From positions 267-11,318 of the forward strand of contig DNGF01000067.1 of assembly GCA_003486665.1 (NCBI GenBank): a stretch of 11,052 nucleotides of DNA, written 5' to 3'. The stretch comes from Oscillospiraceae bacterium (GTDB lineage Bacteria > Bacillota > Clostridia > Oscillospirales > Acutalibacteraceae). The notes under the pieces were generated by a model. It had not been told where the DNA came from, did no database searches, and worked only from the letters and a program-made list of their open reading frames with translations. Shown one piece after another: positions 6,908 to 11,052 of this stretch; the first letter of the stretch is position 1, and the number at the start of each line of letters is the position of its first letter. Both the position numbers and the translations under genes were made by a program.

Positions 6908-6974
6908 AACCTGCCTCTTGCCGTACTCTGTGCCATCTATAATTTTTAGGTGATACAGAGTACGAGGGCAGGTT
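6908..6974. repeat. Long interrupted dyad upstream of the membrane-protein gene
   Basis: Two sets of complementary arms are nested: AACCTGCC (6908-6915) with GGCAGGTT (6967-6974), and GTACTCTGT (6923-6931) with ACAGAGTAC (6955-6963). A 7-base versus 3-base internal loop separates the two helices, and CATCT/AGGTG can pair further inward with one G-U. A perfect TATAAT (6938-6943) sits in the apical loop, though without a good -35 at normal distance. Neither strand has a T-run after the dyad, so it is not an ordinary terminator. It could be an operator straddling a promoter, a structured 5' leader, or a small palindromic element. It starts 23 bp after the aminopeptidase stop and ends 53 bp before the next ATG. 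Confidence 0.62.
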
Positions 6975-7027
6975 GGCATAATATAAAATCAGACAGCAGA
7001 TTTTTAAACAGTCGGGACGGTGAAGCA

Positions 7028-7846
7028 ATGCCACAGCATAATATAAACGATCATGTTCACGGTGACGAACTTCATGAGCGGATGCCTGAATTTGATCCGC
7101 AGTTTGACGGCGGATATCGCTCCCCCGTTCTGATGCGTATAATGCTTGTTATAATAAACCTTGCCGCATTGTTTTTCTGCCGTTCGCTGATTCAAAGCTG
7201 GTTCAGTATTCACGGCACGACTCCTATCTGGATTCCTCTTTTGTTTCTGTTCGTTCCTCTCGGTTCCCTGTTTTTTATCTATTATTATATGGGCAGGATC
7301 GGCAGCGAAATTATTCTCAAGCTGATTTGTTTTGCCTGCTGCGCCCTACAGGCGATCAACTTTTTTTCACCGATAGATTCAATGCAGGTTTCGCTCGGCA
7401 AAAACGGATTTTCTTCAGACTACGGATATGTAACGGAAGCAGAAAAAATAACGGGAGTAACCTTTCCGTCCGAGGGAAGCGCAACAACGGTTGACAGCAC
7501 GGGAATTAAAAACGAAAACAGAAAATTAATTGCTTCCGTAAAATCCCTTTTCCGCGGAGAAAAGCTTTATTCATGCACAGATGTTATTTATAAGCCCGAT
7601 CAATCGAAGGATTTTGAAAATAATCTAAACAAATCTCCCATCTGGCTTAAAGAAATTCCGGACAGCAAAGACGCACTCCGCTATTCCCTTATAGATGTGT
7701 CCGGATATAACTATTTCCTATTCTACGACTGCGATTCAAAAACATATAACACCTTGCCCGAATCGGGTAAGCACACTTTTTATCAGGTAATGTATAATTC
7801 GCAAAACCACGAACTGCGGATTTTAAAATATACAAAAACTTATTAA
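7028..7846 (+). CDS. Unrecognised membrane protein: three N-terminal helices and a C-terminal soluble domain
   Basis: I do not recognise the family. From ATG 7028 the product is 272 residues. A polar, His/Asp/Glu-rich N-terminus (1-33, with several His residues) precedes three hydrophobic helices at about 35-54 (MLVIINLAALFF), 67-87 (IWIPLLFLFVPLGSLFFIYY) and 93-113 (ILKLICFACCALQAINFF). The remaining 155 or so residues are soluble, mixed alpha/beta-looking and Tyr-rich, ending HELRILKYTKTY; by helix count the N-terminus is probably inside and this domain outside, but this is inference. An in-frame GTG at 6950 would extend it by 26 residues but starts inside the dyad and lacks a ribosome binding site; the ATG has only a weak GGTG upstream. 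Start confidence is therefore moderate. It lies 13 bp before the flavoprotein gene, so the two are probably co-transcribed. Confidence 0.75.
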   Translation: MPQHNINDHVHGDELHERMPEFDPQFDGGYRSPVLMRIMLVIINLAALFFCRSLIQSWFSIHGTTPIWIPLLFLFVPLGSLFFIYYYMGRIGSEIILKLICFACCALQAINFFSPIDSMQVSLGKNGFSSDYGYVTEAEKITGVTFPSEGSATTVDSTGIKNENRKLIASVKSLFRGEKLYSCTDVIYKPDQSKDFENNLNKSPIWLKEIPDSKDALRYSLIDVSGYNYFLFYDCDSKTYNTLPESGKHTFYQVMYNSQNHELRILKYTKTY

Positions 7847-7859
7847 CAGGAAAAATTAT

Positions 7860-9461
7860 ATGATTAGAATAAATGAAATCAAGACCGCGCTTAACGGTAC
7901 ATATGACGATCTTCTCGGCGGCGCGGCAAAGGCATTGCGTATATCGAAGAGAAAAATTCTTTCTCTGGAAATCATCAAAAAATCACTCGATTCAAGGAAG
8001 AAAGATAATCTGTTTTTCGTTTACAGTGTTGACGTTACCGTTGACGGAGATGAGGATGAGATTCTTGCCAAGAGCAAAAACAAAAAGGCTGCGATTGTTG
8101 AGCCTTTTACATACGTTATGCCCGGCAACAAACGAACAAGTGATTTGCGCCCGATCGTTGTCGGCTTCGGTCCCGGAGGAATGTGGGCGGCGCTCACTCT
8201 TGCAAGGGCGGGACTTCGTCCGATCGTCCTCGAAAGAGGTCGGGATGTTGACGCGCGAACCGCTGATGTCAACCGTTTTTGGACGACAAAAAAGCTTGAC
8301 GAAAGCTCGAACGTTCAATTCGGTGAGGGCGGCGCAGGCACCTTTTCTGACGGAAAGCTTACAACGGGAATTAAAGATAAGCTTTGCCGCAAGGTCTTTC
8401 TTGATTTTGTCGAATTCGGCGCGCCCGAAGATATCCTCTGGTCATGGCGGCCGCATATTGGAACAGATAAGCTCGTTCAGGTCGTCAAAAACATTCGTGA
8501 AGAGATTAAAAAGCTCGGCGGCGATGTTTTGTTCTCATGCAAGCTGACGGATATCATAATTGCAAACGGAGTAGTTCACGGGGTAACTTATACAGATGAA
8601 AACGGAACGGCTGTCGATATTGAAACAGACAGCGTAATACTTGCCGTCGGACACTCGGCAAAGGACACGGTTGAAATGCTCTGGCGTAAGGGCATTGATG
8701 TTATGCAAAAGCCTTTTTCCGTCGGAGCGCGAATCGAGCATCCGAGGGAAATGATCGACCGCGCGCAATACGGTGATTTTGCCGGACATCCTGCTCTCGG
8801 CGCCGCTGATTACAAGCTTGCAAACCACTCACTTCATCACCGCGGCGCATATACATTCTGTATGTGTCCGGGCGGCACGGTTGTCGCCGCAACAAGCGAC
8901 AGCGACGCGGTTGTAGTCAACGGAATGAGTAACTATGCCCGCGACGGCGAAAATTCAAACTCGGCAATTTTGGTCGGCGTTGAACCGGAGGATTTCGGAA
9001 GCGAGCATCCGTTGGCAGGCTTTAAGCTTCAACGTGAAATAGAAGAAAAAGCCTTTCACGCCGGAGGTGAAGATTATACCGCTCCGGCTCAGCTTGTCGG
9101 TGATTTTCTTCAGAATGTCAAATCATCGCAGCTCGGCAGTGTTAATCCGTCATGTGCAACCGGCGTAAAGCTCGGTGATATACGTCAGGTTCTTCCGCCA
9201 AAAGTGACCGAAGCAATGGCGGCGGCAATTGTAAAATGGGGTACTCAGCTTAAGGGCTTTGACCGTCCCGATGCCGTTTTGACTGCTCCGGAAACAAGAT
9301 CCTCATCTCCCGTCCGCATTGTCCGTGACGAGTTCTATCAGTCGCTTAAGGTAAGGGGACTTTACCCTTGCGGAGAGGGTGCAGGCTATGCCGGCGGTAT
9401 TGTTTCCGCCGCCGTTGACGGCATACGCTGCGCGCACGCTGTTCTCAGTGACGAATTTTAA
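7860..9461 (+). CDS. FAD-dependent oxidoreductase of the COG2509 family
   Basis: The 533-residue product belongs to the uncharacterised FAD-dependent dehydrogenases of COG2509, widespread in clostridia. An N-terminal region of about 90 residues (LRISKRKILSLEIIKKSLDS then KKDNLFFVYSVDVTVDG) is typical of the family. A Rossmann dinucleotide site follows: VVGFGPGGMWAALTLARAG (100-118) with GxGPGG and the acidic LERG (124-127). Family blocks are QFGEGGAGTFSDGKLTTG (153-170), YTFCMCPGG (331-339) with two Cys that may be redox active, TAPETRSSSPVRI (475-487) and the FAD-closing GEGAGYAGGIVSAAVDGI (505-522). It is cytoplasmic, with no membrane segment. Substrate and electron acceptor are unknown for the family. 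The ribosome binding site is a weak CAGGAAA in the 13-bp gap after the membrane protein gene. The next gene has its own promoter directly after this stop. Confidence 0.92.
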   Translation: MIRINEIKTALNGTYDDLLGGAAKALRISKRKILSLEIIKKSLDSRKKDNLFFVYSVDVTVDGDEDEILAKSKNKKAAIVEPFTYVMPGNKRTSDLRPIVVGFGPGGMWAALTLARAGLRPIVLERGRDVDARTADVNRFWTTKKLDESSNVQFGEGGAGTFSDGKLTTGIKDKLCRKVFLDFVEFGAPEDILWSWRPHIGTDKLVQVVKNIREEIKKLGGDVLFSCKLTDIIIANGVVHGVTYTDENGTAVDIETDSVILAVGHSAKDTVEMLWRKGIDVMQKPFSVGARIEHPREMIDRAQYGDFAGHPALGAADYKLANHSLHHRGAYTFCMCPGGTVVAATSDSDAVVVNGMSNYARDGENSNSAILVGVEPEDFGSEHPLAGFKLQREIEEKAFHAGGEDYTAPAQLVGDFLQNVKSSQLGSVNPSCATGVKLGDIRQVLPPKVTEAMAAAIVKWGTQLKGFDRPDAVLTAPETRSSSPVRIVRDEFYQSLKVRGLYPCGEGAGYAGGIVSAAVDGIRCAHAVLSDEF

Positions 9462-9491
9462 TTGACAGTTACATCTTTTAGGATATATATT
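9462..9491 (+). promoter_or_regulatory. Promoter for the O-antigen ligase-like gene
   Basis: A perfect -35 box TTGACA (9462-9467) directly follows the flavoprotein stop codon and is spaced 18 bases from TATATT (9486-9491), which matches five of six -10 positions. TATATA at 9484-9489 gives a 16-base alternative. The resulting leader would be about 20-25 nt and carry the GAGGG ribosome binding site. No terminator separates it from the upstream gene, so some read-through is expected. Confidence 0.65.
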
Positions 9492-9519
9492 TTACCTTTT
9501 ACAGAAAAGAGGGATAACA

Positions 9520-10932
9520 ATGAAGCCCAGACTCAGCGAAAGAATGGAGCAAAATGCCGCAATTGAAAAACTGCGAAAATTTTTATGTTCCAAGACATTT
9601 ATGGTAATACAGTGTGTTATCGGCGCAATTTTTGTTGTTGCAAGAGGGAAAGGAAACATAATGCCGCTGGTTTACGGCAATATGGTTCTCGGAGCAATCC
9701 TTTGCTTCATACTCGTAATATGTGATGATCTCATTGCAACTCTTCTGCCCTTTTTACTTGTGAGCAGTATATCAATAAAATGCTATAACTCTTTTAATAT
9801 ATACATTAAACTGCTTCCGTTGGCTCCCGTTATTGCAGCCGTATTGATCTTTCATTTTGTTGTTTACCGCAAAAAGCTCGATATGGGCAAAACATGGCCC
9901 GGAGCGGCAGCGGTTGCCATAGCCGTAACTCTCGGCGGACTCGGTAAAATAACTGCTAAGGAATATTTCAGCGGAACTGCCCTTTTCTACACATTCGGAC
10001 TCGGCATCGGTATGTTCTTAATGTATATGCTGATGAACACCCACTATCAGGCAAGCGATAAATATGTTTTGCGAATTCGCTTTTCATTTATAATGATGCT
10101 CATGGGACTTTTTGTTGTCTTTATGATAGGACATCATTATCTGCTCTATTGGTCAAACTTTATGGCAAAGCTCAGCCCGCTGAATTTCCAGTGGAGGAAC
10201 AATGCTTCAACGCTGCTCATGCTTGCGATGCCGTTTTCGTTTTATCTTTCTATCCACAAATATCCGTTCCTGTTCGTCGGCGGACTGCAATATATCGCTA
10301 TCCTTTTCACCGGATCAAGAGGCGGAGCGCTCGGCGGAACTGTTGAATGTGCGCTTTGTCTTATCGTACTTGTCTACTGCGACAAAAGAAATCGCAAGAA
10401 AACTCTGATCACTCTTGCGACTATTGTAACAGTCGCATTTTCCGTTTTAATAATGCCTCTTATGAAATTCTTTGAACCTGTATTGACCCGTCTTGCCGGC
10501 GGCGACGATATCAGAGAGGGTCTTATTCACAGAGCCTTGGAGGATTTCCGCTCGAATATTCTTTTCGGCCGCGGACTCGGATACAACGGAAATACCGATG
10601 TGCATAACCCCGCAAAATTTGCTATTTGCTGGTATCACTCCTCTCCGTTCCAGGTTATCGGCAGCTTCGGTCTTGTCGGCGTTGCGGCATTCCTGTTCCA
10701 GCTTTATAACCGCATGAAAGTTATATGGGAAAAAATTACTGTTTTTAACTTGGCACTGTTTATTTCCTACGCAGGTCTGTTTATGATGTCGCTTGTTAAT
10801 CCGGGTGAATTTTGCCCTGTTCCCTACGGAATGATGGCAACGCTGTTGTTCATAATCTGCGACAAGAATAATATTGCTCCGGATTACCTTCCCGGCGGCA
10901 AAGAAGAAGAAATAAAAATTGAATTAACGTAA
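9520..10932 (+). CDS. O-antigen ligase/polymerase-like membrane protein (Wzy_C family)
   Basis: The 470-residue product is a polytopic membrane protein with about 12-14 hydrophobic helices, beginning near residue 26 and spaced through to about 447. It has the Wzy_C (O-antigen ligase/polymerase, WaaL/TuaE-like) layout: LFTGSRGGALGG (262-273) matches the conserved T-x-SRG motif, and a large outward loop between helices (about 313-376) holds GRGLGYNGN (350-358) and WYHSSPFQVIGSFGLVG (371-387), the family's H-x-x-x pattern before a Gly-rich helix. Such proteins join lipid-linked glycan units at the outer face of the membrane; in a Gram-positive cell the product would be a capsule or teichuronic-like polymer rather than LPS. 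No glycosyltransferase, flippase or chain-length gene is next to it here, so its polymer is unknown. A cytoplasmic KEEEIKIELT tail ends the protein. It has its own promoter and terminator and looks monocistronic. Confidence 0.85.
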   Translation: MKPRLSERMEQNAAIEKLRKFLCSKTFMVIQCVIGAIFVVARGKGNIMPLVYGNMVLGAILCFILVICDDLIATLLPFLLVSSISIKCYNSFNIYIKLLPLAPVIAAVLIFHFVVYRKKLDMGKTWPGAAAVAIAVTLGGLGKITAKEYFSGTALFYTFGLGIGMFLMYMLMNTHYQASDKYVLRIRFSFIMMLMGLFVVFMIGHHYLLYWSNFMAKLSPLNFQWRNNASTLLMLAMPFSFYLSIHKYPFLFVGGLQYIAILFTGSRGGALGGTVECALCLIVLVYCDKRNRKKTLITLATIVTVAFSVLIMPLMKFFEPVLTRLAGGDDIREGLIHRALEDFRSNILFGRGLGYNGNTDVHNPAKFAICWYHSSPFQVIGSFGLVGVAAFLFQLYNRMKVIWEKITVFNLALFISYAGLFMMSLVNPGEFCPVPYGMMATLLFIICDKNNIAPDYLPGGKEEEIKIELT

Positions 10933-10968
10933 AAAAAGGGGCTGTTTAAGACGTGGCAGCCCCTTTTT
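10933..10968 (+). terminator. Strong intrinsic terminator after the ligase-like gene
   Basis: Starting right after the stop codon, AAAAAGGGGCTG (10933-10944) is perfectly complementary to CAGCCCCTTTTT (10957-10968) around a 12-base loop. The GC-rich core is seven pairs and the 3' arm ends in five T. The A-run on the 5' side means it could also terminate transcription arriving on the minus strand. Confidence 0.92.
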
Positions 10969-11052
10969 AATGTAATTAATATTTAAATAAAGAAAACGTT
11001 TTTGGAGTAAAGAGAAACACTGATTAAAATACAAAAAGAGCCGCCGTTGCGA
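10969..11052. other. AT-rich right edge without a recognisable gene
   Basis: These 84 bases after the terminator are AT-rich and hold no open frame with a ribosome binding site. The last 20 or so bases read AAAAAGAGCCGCCG and onward; on the minus strand this is a GC-rich arm followed by a T-run, which could be the 3' half of a terminator for a convergent gene outside the window. The other arm is not in the sequence, so this cannot be confirmed. Confidence 0.3.

Noticed and set aside
6950..7027. GTG start that would add 26 residues to the membrane protein
   Set aside because: The GTG lies within the paired region of the dyad, has no ribosome binding site, and the added residues carry no recognisable signal; ATG 7028 is preferred, though its own ribosome binding site is weak.
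7873..8547. 224-codon open frame in another plus-strand frame
   Set aside because: It overlaps the N-terminal half of the COG2509 flavoprotein, is Arg/Ser-rich without motifs and has no ribosome binding site.

Overview
The window reads as chromosomal DNA of a low-to-moderate GC Firmicute, most likely a gut or rumen clostridium of the Oscillospirales/Ruminococcaceae type. The evidence is strong AGGAGG-type ribosome binding sites, sigma-A-like promoters, a DUF951 protein, a Firmicute-style RF1, a COG2509 flavoprotein and an M18 aminopeptidase. This placement is inference from gene content and style; there is no rRNA or other marker here that fixes the taxon. No tRNA, rRNA, CRISPR array, insertion sequence or phage gene was found.

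The window has two divergent blocks. The minus-strand block (2290 down to 1) runs from a three-repeat S1-domain RNA-binding protein, to a PHP-fold protein that has lost several metal ligands, to an unrecognised gene cut by the left window edge. The last two are 13 bp apart and probably one operon, with a well-formed promoter in front of the PHP gene. The divergent intergenic region (2291-2469) holds a promoter on each strand and a 39-bp dyad that would lie in the 5' leader of the S1 gene.

The plus-strand block (2470-10932) begins with housekeeping translation and cofactor genes: a 62-residue DUF951 protein, prfA (RF1), and a single long gene fusing a Sua5-type threonylcarbamoyl-AMP synthase to dephospho-CoA kinase (CoaE). 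After a short gap with an imperfect hairpin comes an M18 metallo-aminopeptidase. A long interrupted dyad (6908-6974) then precedes an unrecognised three-helix membrane protein, which is 13 bp upstream of a COG2509 FAD-dependent oxidoreductase. Last is a polytopic O-antigen ligase/polymerase-like (Wzy_C) protein with its own TTGACA promoter and a strong intrinsic terminator.

Functionally the middle of the window is about translation fidelity (stop-codon release, the t6A tRNA precursor) and CoA synthesis; the right part is peptide turnover, a redox flavoprotein and surface glycopolymer assembly. The most unusual items are the Sua5-CoaE fusion, the metal-ligand-depleted PHP protein, and the two unexplained dyads upstream of the S1 and membrane-protein genes.
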